Part shown: piece after piece, positions 9,873 through 18,086 of the stretch
How the letters are laid out: each line of letters opens with the position of its first letter
Numbering within the stretch: the stretch's first letter is position 1
Source of the DNA: Synechococcus sp. BIOS-E4-1
GTDB taxonomy: Bacteria; Cyanobacteriota; Cyanobacteriia; PCC-6307; Cyanobiaceae
DNA length: 64,000 bases
Direction: 5' to 3'
NCBI RefSeq assembly: GCF_014279995.1
Contig: NZ_CP047935.1
Span: forward strand, 2,067,494-2,131,493
The notes under the pieces: model-generated
Told to the model about the DNA's origin: nothing
The model's database searches: none
The model's input: the letters and a program-made list of their open reading frames with translations, nothing else
Position numbers and translations under genes: made by a program

Positions 9873-10768
9873 AAGCACTGTTGAATTCCATCAAAGGCGA
9901 ACTGCTGGATCCAAAAGCCCGCACTCTGGCTGAGCATCTCGAGTGGTGGGATCTGCCCGAACTCAGCATTGACGCCTCGTTTCCTGTTGCTGTTGTCGGG
10001 CAAGGGCCTCCTCTTTTGCTGCTTCATGGCTTCGACAGCAGTTTCCTGGAATATCGCCGTCTGGCCCCGTTGTTGAGCCAACACTTCCAACTGTTTATTC
10101 CCGATCTGTTCGGCTTTGGCTTCTCACCGAGACCCGTTGATGCGATCTATGGGCCCGAAAAGGTACTGAGTCATCTGGATGCGGTGCTTGAACACCTCCC
10201 GAAAGGATCCCAGTGCGGCTTGATCGGAGCGTCCATGGGAGGGTCCGTAGCCGTCGAAATGGCACGACGTCAGCCCCATCGGATCGAGGCATTGATGCTG
10301 CTCGCTCCGGCAGGACTCACTGGGAGACCGATGCCTGTCCCCCCTGTGTTGGATCGCTTTGGCGCCTGGTTCCTCAGTCGCCCGGGAGTGCGTCGAGGCC
10401 TTTGTCGACAGGCCTTTGCCGATCCCGACGCCAACGTCGGTGCCGCGGAAGAGCAGATTGCCTCACTGCATCTGCAGTGCCCGGGATGGGCCGAAGCCCT
10501 CGCAGCTTTTGCCCGTAGTGGAGGTTTTGCAGGTTGCGGCACACCGCTTCCCAATCAGCCTCTGCACGTGATCTGGGGAGACAATGACAGGATCCTCAGA
10601 GCTCCACAGAAAAAAGCAGCAGCTCTGATTCTCAACGACAGGATTGAACAGTTCGAGGATTGCGGACATCTTCCCCACATCGATCAGCCCGATCGGGTTG
10701 CCGAACGCTGTCTCAACTGGTTCCAATCCACCCTTTCCAACAGTCGTCCATCAGACCTCATCGGATGA
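9869..10768 (+). CDS. Alpha/beta hydrolase
   Basis: 299-residue alpha/beta-hydrolase fold protein. The oxyanion region HGFDSSFLEYRRLAP is followed by the nucleophile elbow GASMGGS with catalytic Ser. A late acid (WGDNDRILRA) and the catalytic His (EDCGHLPHIDQPDRV) complete the triad. Substrate is unknown; cyanobacterial relatives are annotated as lipases or hydrolases of small esters. The TTG start overlaps the previous stop codon by 4 bp, and no in-frame ATG exists nearby. Co-expression with the dehydrogenase suggests a shared pathway, but nothing shows which. Confidence 0.85.
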   Translation: MKALLNSIKGELLDPKARTLAEHLEWWDLPELSIDASFPVAVVGQGPPLLLLHGFDSSFLEYRRLAPLLSQHFQLFIPDLFGFGFSPRPVDAIYGPEKVLSHLDAVLEHLPKGSQCGLIGASMGGSVAVEMARRQPHRIEALMLLAPAGLTGRPMPVPPVLDRFGAWFLSRPGVRRGLCRQAFADPDANVGAAEEQIASLHLQCPGWAEALAAFARSGGFAGCGTPLPNQPLHVIWGDNDRILRAPQKKAAALILNDRIEQFEDCGHLPHIDQPDRVAERCLNWFQSTLSNSRPSDLIG

Positions 10769-10804
10769 TGGGGCCCTGATCCGCCATCGTGGTGCTCAGC
10801 TTCC

Positions 10805-11434
10805 ATGCCCCAGACCAGCTCCGGCCCCGTTCTGCAGATCCTGGCCAGTGGTCTTCAACGCTGGATCCGCAGCCAGTGCGACTCGGTTGACGAGTTGAAC
10901 CTGGCCCTTCAAGGGTCCGCCATCGAGCTGCTGAGAGGACGTTTGAAAGGTGTCTCGCTCGAGGCTCGCAGGGTGAGTTTCGATCAGCTGCCGCTGATGC
11001 GCGTCGAGTTGCAATCCGGAGCACTGAAGACCGTCTTTCGTCCTGGTCAACCCAACCAGCCGGTGCAGCTCAAAGATCCCTTCAGCATCGAAGGAGAGGT
11101 GGTGCTGGGCGGCACTGATCTGAACAAGGCTCTGGCGACCGATCGCTGGCGATGGTTGGCGGATCTACTGGCTGAACAGCTGATGGGCCTTACGCCACTG
11201 AGGTCGCTGGCGATCGACAACGATCGCCTGGTGCTGACAGCGGATGTGATCACCGGCAAAGACCCTGTGCAGCGCAGCTTTTCACTCAGTGCGGATCGGG
11301 GAACCATCAGGCTCAACCATTGCGATGCTGAAGGACAATTTTTTCTGCCGATGGATGAGTCCATCACGATCGATGATGCCCGTTTGCAGGGCGGCCAGCT
11401 GGTGATCAAGGGCAATGCCACGGTTCATCCCTAA
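10805..11434 (+). CDS. DUF2993 (LmeA-like) protein
   Basis: 209-residue conserved cyanobacterial protein without a clear signal peptide. Its pattern (LNLALQGSAIELLRGRLKGVSLEARRVSFDQL, broken here by short variation) fits DUF2993, a family related to LmeA-type lipid-binding or phospholipase proteins. The C-terminal stop lies inside a 15-bp tandem repeat. It follows the hydrolase by 36 bp and is convergent with cdsA, a phospholipid gene. A role in membrane lipid metabolism is possible but is only inference. Confidence 0.7.
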   Translation: MPQTSSGPVLQILASGLQRWIRSQCDSVDELNLALQGSAIELLRGRLKGVSLEARRVSFDQLPLMRVELQSGALKTVFRPGQPNQPVQLKDPFSIEGEVVLGGTDLNKALATDRWRWLADLLAEQLMGLTPLRSLAIDNDRLVLTADVITGKDPVQRSFSLSADRGTIRLNHCDAEGQFFLPMDESITIDDARLQGGQLVIKGNATVHP

Positions 11435-11480
11435 ACGGTTAATCCCTGAACGGTTCATAACCAAACGGTTCATCCCTGCA
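11421..11480. repeat. Four tandem copies of a 15-bp unit
   Basis: Units begin at 11421, 11436, 11451 and 11466. The first reads CGGTTCATCCCTAAA. The others differ by a few bases (for example CGGTTCATAACCAAA). The array starts inside the DUF2993 gene, includes its TAA stop at 11432-11434 and fills half of the gap before the end of cdsA. Read on the minus strand it would encode a pentapeptide repeat of the form (M/I)NR(L/S)(V/G), though no gene is claimed there. The pattern fits local replication slippage. Confidence 0.85.
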
Positions 11481-11497
11481 GGGGCACCCCTCAAGGG

Positions 11498-12415
11498 TCA
11501 ACCCCTAGCCATCACTGGCATCACCAGGGTCACGACATAAAAGACCACGGCTGGTGTGAACAGATAGCTGTCGATCCGATCCAGGATTCCGCCATGGCCA
11601 GGCAGGGCATCACCGGAATCCTTGACGCCTGCATCTCGCTTCATCATCGATTCAGTGAGATCACCCACCAGAGCGAAGAGAGCTACAAGCGCACCAAGAC
11701 AACCACCGGTAAAAGGTCCATAGGGCCACTCCAGCAGTGCACCTCCAAGTGCACCAAGCAGCAGCGCCGAAGCCAGTCCGCCGTAAGCACCTTCAATGGT
11801 TTTGGCAGGGGAGATCGGAGAAAGAGGGTGCCGACCGAAGCGGCGACCGATGACGTAAGAGCCGATGTCACTCGCCACCACCAACAGGCAGGCCATCAGG
11901 GTGATCAGCAGGCCGGAGCTGACCCAGTCCCATGGAATGTGGTCGACCAGGGGCGCGATGTCCACAGCCTGGAGGTTGCGAAGGCGCAGCCAATGACTGG
12001 GTAGAAACCCCAGATAAAAGAGACCGAAGATCGAGGCGGCAATGTCCGCAATCGAACCGGTGATCGGCTGCAACAGCAACCAGCCGCAGATTGCAGCACC
12101 GGAAAGAGGCAAAACCGCATCGGCGAGAGAGGAGGCGATGCCTCCGTGAACAGACCACTGGGTACTGATCAGCAGGAGCTGGCAAGCCACGAGTGTGGTT
12201 TTGGTGGCTGGACGCATGCCTTTGAACTGGGCCATGCGGAAGAACTCCAGCAAACCCAGATGCACAATCACACCCAGGGCAATCGTGAACCACCAACCTC
12301 CCAGACCCACTACCACTAACCCGAACAGCCCCACCAGCAACCCGCTGACCAGGCGTTTGTGATCGGCAGCTCGCCGCGTGCTTTGGGCCTTCCCGGTTGT
12401 GGCGTCTGAAATCAC
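11498..12415 (-). CDS. cdsA: Phosphatidate cytidylyltransferase
   Basis: Integral membrane enzyme that makes CDP-diacylglycerol from phosphatidate and CTP, the branch point for phosphatidylglycerol, which is essential in cyanobacteria. About eight hydrophobic segments are visible. The family signature near the C-terminus is complete: SMMKRDAGVKDSGDALPGHG followed by GILDRIDS. GTG start, 305 residues. The upstream neighbour on the same strand is a PLP decarboxylase 20 bp away. The gene is convergent with the DUF2993 gene. Confidence 0.93.
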   Translation of the reverse strand: MISDATTGKAQSTRRAADHKRLVSGLLVGLFGLVVVGLGGWWFTIALGVIVHLGLLEFFRMAQFKGMRPATKTTLVACQLLLISTQWSVHGGIASSLADAVLPLSGAAICGWLLLQPITGSIADIAASIFGLFYLGFLPSHWLRLRNLQAVDIAPLVDHIPWDWVSSGLLITLMACLLVVASDIGSYVIGRRFGRHPLSPISPAKTIEGAYGGLASALLLGALGGALLEWPYGPFTGGCLGALVALFALVGDLTESMMKRDAGVKDSGDALPGHGGILDRIDSYLFTPAVVFYVVTLVMPVMARG

Positions 12416-12435
12416 CTGTCAGATCCCAGGGCCCT

Positions 12436-13833
12436 TCAGGCCAGAACCTTCACCATACCGGGCACTTGATCGGGCCATCGCTGATGCTGAGACTGGAGCC
12501 AATGGCAGCGATCTGCAGAGATTCTCTCTCCCGGTACGAGCAGAGGAACACCCGGTGGATAAGGGCAGATCAACTCAGCTGCAATCTGATCAGCACACTC
12601 AGCCAATCGACGCCTGCAATGGGGATGACGTTGTGCTTGATCAGGAGTGAGTTCGGGAATCGAGGGGCCTTGAAATGGCGGCTCCGGAATGACAGGCAGC
12701 GGCATTCCATCACCTTCACGGGCTAAGGCCTGCCAGATCATCGCCAGGCGCTTCGCCAATCCCCGATGCTTGGCGAAGCCCAGACAGACGGTGAGACAAA
12801 GCGGCTCAGGCAACTCAGCGATCACACCCCGACGCATACAAAAGTCATCCGCATCCAGACCGCTGACACCGATCTCTGCCGTTGCAAGAATCAGTCGCAG
12901 CGGGTCATCACCGGGGTGGAGCATCACTCCCCGCTCGCGAAGACCATCGATCAGGTTGATGGCTTCGTCCCGTCGAGCCTCAAACCACGAAGTCCAACTG
13001 CTGGACTGCAACCAATCAAGGGTTGTCTCACATGAGGCCAGCAGCAGAGCACTGGGGCTCGTGGTCTGCAGTCTGGTCAGAGAACGTTGCAGCCGTTCGT
13101 GCTCCACCCGTTCGGATCGGTGCCACAGCACCGCTGTCTGTGCCAGTCCAGGCGCTGATTTATGCAGGGAATGCACAACCAGATCGGCTCCTGCGGCAAG
13201 AGCGGACACAGAACAACCCTCACCTGAGGCAAAAGCCAGATGCGTGCCATGGGCTTCATCCACCATCACCGGCAACCCCTTGGCATGGAGCAGCTCGATC
13301 AGCTCGCGGATCTCAGCGCAATAGCCGTGATAGGTGGGATGAACAAGAACAGCACCGGAAATACGACGACCTGGATCAGGCCAGGGGTCCAGGCTCTGCC
13401 GCAGACCTTCAACGGTCATTGCACCGGCGTGGCCGCGATCGGAGAAAAACGGCACTGGAAGAAACACCGGCATCACGCCGCCCAGCTCACAGGCAGCGAT
13501 CAGAGAGCGATGGGCATTGCGAGGCAGCAGCACAGCCTCTCCGGGTTGCGCCATCGCCAGCAGGCCGGCCTGGAGCAGCCCCGTGGCACCGTTCACGCCA
13601 AACCAGCAGTGATCAACACCCATCACTTCAGCCAGCCGCGCCTGACTGCTCGCCACAGCGCCCTGCGCTTCGAGCGGACCACCGATCTCCGGCAACTCGG
13701 GCAGGTCCCAGCTACCCGGTGACTGACGCAGCAACCGCTGCAGACGCGGTGGCAGGGCTGCACCACGTCCATGCACCGGCAGATGCAAAGCCAGCCGTCG
13801 ATCAGGTCGCAGAAGCTCTAGAAGCGACGGCAT
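12436..13833 (-). CDS. Orn/Lys/Arg decarboxylase-family PLP enzyme
   Basis: 465-residue fold-I PLP decarboxylase of the short cyanobacterial type. The PLP site is in VDEAHGTHLAFASGEG and the Schiff-base lysine in VVHSLHKSAPGLAQTAVL. The C-terminal segment RISADRCHWLQ matches the family. It probably removes CO2 from arginine, lysine or ornithine, feeding polyamines; which one cannot be read from sequence. The ATG at 13833 is preferred to a TTG at 13845. The gene is 20 bp upstream of cdsA and likely co-transcribed with it. Confidence 0.82.
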   Translation of the reverse strand: MPSLLELLRPDRRLALHLPVHGRGAALPPRLQRLLRQSPGSWDLPELPEIGGPLEAQGAVASSQARLAEVMGVDHCWFGVNGATGLLQAGLLAMAQPGEAVLLPRNAHRSLIAACELGGVMPVFLPVPFFSDRGHAGAMTVEGLRQSLDPWPDPGRRISGAVLVHPTYHGYCAEIRELIELLHAKGLPVMVDEAHGTHLAFASGEGCSVSALAAGADLVVHSLHKSAPGLAQTAVLWHRSERVEHERLQRSLTRLQTTSPSALLLASCETTLDWLQSSSWTSWFEARRDEAINLIDGLRERGVMLHPGDDPLRLILATAEIGVSGLDADDFCMRRGVIAELPEPLCLTVCLGFAKHRGLAKRLAMIWQALAREGDGMPLPVIPEPPFQGPSIPELTPDQAQRHPHCRRRLAECADQIAAELICPYPPGVPLLVPGERISADRCHWLQSQHQRWPDQVPGMVKVLA

Positions 13834-13885
13834 GAGCGCAAGCAACAGACGACAGAGAGCGGCATAACCGGCCCTGTCATTTCAG

Positions 13886-13990
13886 ATGGACTTCCCTGAT
13901 CCAGCATGGCAATCCCTGCCGCTGCTGGCGGTTCTGATCGGTCAGCTCTCCGCAACACGGAGGCATCGTGAAGCCTTGAGAACTCTCTAA
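13886..13990 (+). CDS. Possible 34-residue small protein
   Basis: A short frame starting MDFPDPAWQSLPLLAVLIGQ and ending REALRTL lies in the gap before the ABC1 kinase gene. It has one hydrophobic core and a basic C-terminal end, as in small membrane-associated peptides. No strong ribosome-binding site is visible. It could be chance; conservation in relatives would decide. Confidence 0.2.
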   Translation: MDFPDPAWQSLPLLAVLIGQLSATRRHREALRTL

Positions 13991-14017
13991 GATCAAAAAT
14001 CCCTAGCGCTGCTGGGC

Positions 14018-15676
14018 GTGGATTCGCTTCGCTACAACCCGGGCCGAGATGTCCGATGGCTCTTGATGCGCCCATGGATCGGCATACCGCGCTTGATCCA
14101 GATCTCCTGGGCTCTGCTTGGACTGGTCTTGAGCTTGCTGCTGAGGGGCAGTAGCAAAGATCCACGTGTTCAGCGCAATCTGGCTCGCACACTGTTGCGC
14201 ACCCTGACCAACCTCGGTCCCTGCTTCATCAAGGTTGGGCAAGCCCTTTCGACTCGGCCGGATCTGATCCGTCGTGACTGGCTGGATGAACTGACACGAC
14301 TTCAAGACGATCTGCCTTCCTTCGACCATGCAATCGCGCTGAACACGATCGAAACGGAACTGGGTGCTCCGGCAGATCAGCTTTTTGATGAATTCCCGGA
14401 TACTCCGACTGCGGCCGCAAGTCTTGGACAGGTCTACAAGGCCCGCGTCGGTTCACAGCGATGGGTCGCGGTCAAAGTTCAGAGACCGAATCTGACCTTC
14501 ATCCTGCGGCGGGACATGGTTTTGATTCGCAGTCTGGGAATTCTGGCTGCCCCTTTTCTGCCACTGAATCTGGGCTTTGGACTCGGAGAAATCATTGATG
14601 AGTTCGGGCGAAGCCTGTTTGAAGAAATCGATTACTGCTGCGAAGCGGACAACGCCCGGCACTTCTCAAGGTTGTTCGCTGACAATGACGCGGTCACCAT
14701 TCCTGACGTTGACGAAGAGCTTTCAAGCCGTCGCGTTCTCACCACCAGCTGGATCCAGGGCACCAAGCTTCGCGATCCTCAGGAACTCAAGTCACAGCGC
14801 CTTGATCCTGCGGCTCTGATCCGCACAGGCGTGATCAGCGGTCTCCAGCAACTTCTGGAATTCGGTTATTTCCATGCCGACCCCCACCCCGGCAACCTCT
14901 TCGCTCTTCCAGGACGCAGTGGCGATCTCGGTCACGTGGCCTACGTGGATTTCGGCATGATGGATTCCATTAGTGATCAGGATCGACTGACGCTCACTGG
15001 AGCTGTTGTCCACCTGATCAATCGTGATTTCGAAGCGGTTGCCAGGGATTTTCAGGAGCTCGGATTTCTTTCACCCGATGCTGATCTGGCGCCGATCATT
15101 CCCGCCCTGGAAGATGCGCTGGGAGGCAGTCTTGGCGATTCTGTTGGTTCCTTCAACTTCAAGGCAATCACCGACCGATTCTCGGAATTGATGTACGACT
15201 ACCCCTTCCGAGTCCCTGCACGCTTCGCCCTGATCATTCGTGCAGTGGTTAGCCAGGAAGGCCTTGCTCTAAGACTTGACCCCGATTTCCGCATTATCGC
15301 GGTGGCCTACCCCTATGTGGCCAAGCGACTGCTCGCTGGCGACACCAGAGAAATGCGAGAGAAACTGATGGACGTGATCTTTGATGAGCAGGGAAGTCTG
15401 CGCGTTGAGCGACTTGAAGGTCTTCTCGACGTCGTTGGCAACTACTCGGGTGGTCAGAGTAGTGGGGAGCTGCTGCCGGTGGCAGGGGCCGGCCTTCGCC
15501 TGTTGCTGAGTCGAGATGGGGGAAACCTGCGTCAGCGCCTCTTGCTGACCCTGGTCAAGGATGACCGCCTGAACATCTCAGATCTGAAAGAGCTCACCGC
15601 ATTGATGAGAAAGACCTTTGGACCTCGACAGATTGCGGAGGGTGTGATGCAACGCCTGAATCCACTGGCGGCCTGA
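14018..15676 (+). CDS. ABC1/UbiB/AarF-family atypical kinase
   Basis: 552-residue protein-kinase-like ATPase. The family's KxGQ motif is at residues 72-75 (FIKVGQALSTRPD). Later come an invariant lysine (VAVKVQRP), catalytic YFHADPHPGNLF and metal-binding VDFGMMD. A hydrophobic segment lies near residue 30. Relatives support plastoquinone/tocopherol metabolism in chloroplasts and ubiquinone synthesis in proteobacteria; the cyanobacterial role is not settled. The GTG start at 14018 is the first good start after a stop. A 17-bp palindrome covers its stop codon. Confidence 0.9.
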   Translation: MDSLRYNPGRDVRWLLMRPWIGIPRLIQISWALLGLVLSLLLRGSSKDPRVQRNLARTLLRTLTNLGPCFIKVGQALSTRPDLIRRDWLDELTRLQDDLPSFDHAIALNTIETELGAPADQLFDEFPDTPTAAASLGQVYKARVGSQRWVAVKVQRPNLTFILRRDMVLIRSLGILAAPFLPLNLGFGLGEIIDEFGRSLFEEIDYCCEADNARHFSRLFADNDAVTIPDVDEELSSRRVLTTSWIQGTKLRDPQELKSQRLDPAALIRTGVISGLQQLLEFGYFHADPHPGNLFALPGRSGDLGHVAYVDFGMMDSISDQDRLTLTGAVVHLINRDFEAVARDFQELGFLSPDADLAPIIPALEDALGGSLGDSVGSFNFKAITDRFSELMYDYPFRVPARFALIIRAVVSQEGLALRLDPDFRIIAVAYPYVAKRLLAGDTREMREKLMDVIFDEQGSLRVERLEGLLDVVGNYSGGQSSGELLPVAGAGLRLLLSRDGGNLRQRLLLTLVKDDRLNISDLKELTALMRKTFGPRQIAEGVMQRLNPLAA

Positions 15677-15685
15677 TTCAGGCCG
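15669..15685. terminator. Perfect 17-bp palindrome over the ABC1 stop codon
   Basis: CGGCCTGA, one T, then TCAGGCCG form an 8-bp perfect stem that includes the TGA at 15674-15676. No T-run follows, so termination would need another signal. It may instead protect the mRNA end or slow the ribosome. Geometry is certain; function is inferred. Confidence 0.35.
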
Positions 15686-15750
15686 AACGGGCCCATCACC
15701 CCTGCAGTGGCACAGCGATAATGGCCATTCAAAGACTCACTCACTGACTT

Positions 15751-16230
15751 ATGTCGATCGCGCCCGACACTGCTCCAATCGAGCTCGATCAGGCTCAGAT
15801 CGACCTGCTGACTGAAGCATTCGGCGGCCTCAGCATGGATGACATCCTGCTGGACTACGCCAACCTTCAGCAGCCGCCATATGCCATGGCTGGGCTTGGC
15901 TTAGCAATCAGCTTGGCCTGCGGACTCACCTTCTCAAGGCTTGTTCAGAATCGTCTTGATGGCTGGAAGAAAGACAGGTTGCCATTGCTTCCTCTCGGCA
16001 ACGCTGAAACCGTGATGAGTTACACGGGAATACTGATTGGCGTCACCTTGTTTATAGGAGGATCACTTCAGGTTTTCGGCTTTGCTTCAGGTGCGGCCTA
16101 TCTGAGTGCCTTTGTGCTCTCAATCCTCACAGGTGGCGCACTCTGGGCTCAGCTTGAGCGATTGATGACGCAGGTGGAGGCTGGAAACTTCAAGGCGGTT
16201 GATTTCGACAACTTCGACGAATTCTTCTGA
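15751..16230 (+). CDS. Conserved membrane protein of unknown function
   Basis: 159-residue protein with an acidic N-terminal region (about residues 1-45, ELDQAQIDLLTEAFGGLSMD) and three hydrophobic segments (about 48-66, 90-112 and 115-132). The tail is strongly acidic and aromatic, ending DFDNFDEFF. I do not recognise a named family; it looks like a cyanobacterial conserved hypothetical. It follows the ABC1 kinase by 74 bp on the same strand and is convergent with the sigma factor. Confidence 0.65.
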   Translation: MSIAPDTAPIELDQAQIDLLTEAFGGLSMDDILLDYANLQQPPYAMAGLGLAISLACGLTFSRLVQNRLDGWKKDRLPLLPLGNAETVMSYTGILIGVTLFIGGSLQVFGFASGAAYLSAFVLSILTGGALWAQLERLMTQVEAGNFKAVDFDNFDEFF

Positions 16231-16254
16231 TTGCTGTCGTTCAGTTTGCTGCTG

Positions 16255-17220
16255 TCAAGCCAAAACGTAGGCCTCTAACTGCACATCACCCCGACGCAGC
16301 ATTTCCAGGCCTTCGCGTTCGAGCTTGCGGGTGCGATCACGGCTCATTTTCAGCGATTTAGCAATGGCCGTGAGGCTCATCGGATCCTCGCCGTCCATCC
16401 CGTAGCGCATCCGCAACACACGCTCCTGCAGTTCCGGCAGCTGGCCCAGCAGATCGCCCAGATCTCCCTTCAGGCACTCGCCTTCCACCTGCTCACTCGG
16501 CAGTTCGCCATCACCCGCCAACAAGTCCAGCAGTTCGGTGTCATCGCCATCGCCCACCTTCATCTCCAGGCTCACAGGCTGACGCGCACGGCACATCAAA
16601 TCCTTCACCTCCTCCTCAGGCAGCTCCACAAATCCAGCCAGTTCCGTCACCGATGGCGTCCGGCCAAGCTCCTGACTCAATTCACGCTGACCTTTCTTCA
16701 GCTTGTTCAGCATCTCCGTGATGTGGATCGGCAAACGGATCGTCCGGCTCTTCTCCGCAATCGCACGCGTGATCCCCTGACGGATCCACCAGTACGCATA
16801 GGTGCTGAACTTGTAGCCACGGGTCGGGTCGAACTTCTCCACACCTCGCACCAGGCCGATCGTTCCCTCCTGGATCAGATCCAGCAGTTCCATATTCCGC
16901 TTGGTGTACTTCTTGGCCACACTCACCACCAGGCGCAGATTCGCCGCCACCATCCGTTCCTTGGCGCGGCGACCAGCCTGAAGCTTGCGCTTCAGTTGCG
17001 CTGCACTCAGCCCGGCCGCCTCGGCCAGCTCCGCCGCCGGCACAGTCTCTCCGCCGCGTTGATCGCTCAGCTCCGCTTCCTGGGCTTCCAGATCCATCAG
17101 TTCCTGCACCTGACGACCCAGCGTGATCTCCTGCTGATGGCTCAGCAGCGGCACACGACCGATGTCCCGCAAGTAGGAACGCACCAGGTCCGCATCGGGT
17201 AACAGGGACAAGGGCGACAT
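16255..17220 (-). CDS. Group-2 RNA polymerase sigma-70 factor
   Basis: 321-residue non-essential type sigma factor. Region 1.2 (DLVRSYLRDIGRVPLLS), region 2 (NLRLVVSVAKKYTKRNMELL, DLIQEGTIGLVRGVEKFD, and YKFSTYAYWWIRQ for -10 recognition), region 3 and region 4 (LKMSRDRTRKLEREGLEMLR) are complete. It lacks the long N-terminal region 1.1 of the primary factor. Marine Synechococcus carry several such paralogues involved in stress and diel expression, so no exact name is given. It is divergent from the response-regulator gene across 81 bp. Confidence 0.9.
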   Translation of the reverse strand: MSPLSLLPDADLVRSYLRDIGRVPLLSHQQEITLGRQVQELMDLEAQEAELSDQRGGETVPAAELAEAAGLSAAQLKRKLQAGRRAKERMVAANLRLVVSVAKKYTKRNMELLDLIQEGTIGLVRGVEKFDPTRGYKFSTYAYWWIRQGITRAIAEKSRTIRLPIHITEMLNKLKKGQRELSQELGRTPSVTELAGFVELPEEEVKDLMCRARQPVSLEMKVGDGDDTELLDLLAGDGELPSEQVEGECLKGDLGDLLGQLPELQERVLRMRYGMDGEDPMSLTAIAKSLKMSRDRTRKLEREGLEMLRRGDVQLEAYVLA

Positions 17221-17251
17221 CGACTAATTACGAAACCTATTCGTTTCTTAA

Positions 17252-17281
17252 TTTACCATCGTTTACAGGCGTTTCCCGCTA
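17252..17281 (+). promoter_or_regulatory. 10-bp-spaced direct repeats upstream of the response regulator
   Basis: TTTACCATCG, TTTACAGGCG and TTTCCCGCTA follow one another with an exact 10-bp period, ending 20 bp before the response-regulator start. OmpR/PhoB-family regulators bind direct repeats spaced by 10-11 bp, so this could be an autoregulatory site. It also lies in the sigma-factor promoter region. The third copy is poor. Confidence 0.3.
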
Positions 17282-17301
17282 ATGACCCACAGAAAAGACT
17301 T

Positions 17302-18081
17302 ATGGCCAGAATGAGGCCAATCCAAAAGTCCCCGGTGACCTTCGCCACCGCCAGCAGCTCCGAAGCTTCCAACAACGTCAGTGCTGCTCACCTTCTGGTA
17401 GTGGAGGACGACACCTCGATCAGGGAGACCGTCAAGGAAGCGCTCAGAGCCGAGGGATTTGAGGTGAGTGCCTGCGGTAATGGGAGCGAAGCCTTGGCCA
17501 TGCTCACCGAAGCGCAGGCAAACGTTGTTGATGCGCTTGTGCTTGATCTGATGCTTCCTGGACTGGGAGGACTGGATCTCTGTCGCGAGCTCAGGAAGCT
17601 CAATAACACCACCCCAATCCTTGTGATCAGCGCCAGGGACAGCGAAACCGATCGAGTGCTCGGCCTCGAAGTGGGTGCTGATGACTATCTGATCAAACCG
17701 TTCGGACTCCGGGAGTTGGTGGCCCGCTGCCGGGCACTGCTGCGACGCTCGCAGCGAATCATTCCGAACCCCTCCAGCAGGGACAACATCGTTGAACGTG
17801 GCAACCTTTGTCTTTACTGCCAGGAATGCAGGGTGACGCGGGATGGCGAGGATCTCAGCCTTGCCCCCAAGGAATACAAGATTCTGGAATTACTGATGCG
17901 CAACCCTAAGCGTGTCTGGAGCCGCGATCAGCTGTTGGAACAGATCTGGGGCATCGACTTCGTCGGAGACACCAAAACCGTCGACGTGCATATCCGCTGG
18001 CTACGGGAAAAAATCGAGACCACTCCCTCCTCTCCAGACCACATCCGAACCGTTCGTGGATTCGGATACCGATTCGGCTGA
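17302..18081 (+). CDS. phoB: OmpR/PhoB-family response regulator
   Basis: 259-residue two-domain regulator. The receiver domain (about 31-150) has the acidic pocket EDD at 35-37, phospho-acceptor Asp82 (LVLDLMLPG), Ser/Thr at VISARDS and the conserved Lys in DYLIKPFG. The DNA-binding winged helix occupies the C-terminal 100 residues (LAPKEYKILELLMRNPKRVW, TVDVHIRWLREKI, TVRGFGYRFG). It is followed 5 bp later by a membrane-linked histidine kinase. The pair resembles PhoB/PhoR (SphR/SphS) of marine Synechococcus; the phosphate role is inferred from resemblance. A 28-residue N-terminal extension may mean a later start. Confidence 0.75.
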   Translation: MARMRPIQKSPVTFATASSSEASNNVSAAHLLVVEDDTSIRETVKEALRAEGFEVSACGNGSEALAMLTEAQANVVDALVLDLMLPGLGGLDLCRELRKLNNTTPILVISARDSETDRVLGLEVGADDYLIKPFGLRELVARCRALLRRSQRIIPNPSSRDNIVERGNLCLYCQECRVTRDGEDLSLAPKEYKILELLMRNPKRVWSRDQLLEQIWGIDFVGDTKTVDVHIRWLREKIETTPSSPDHIRTVRGFGYRFG

Positions 18082-18086
18082 TTGAT

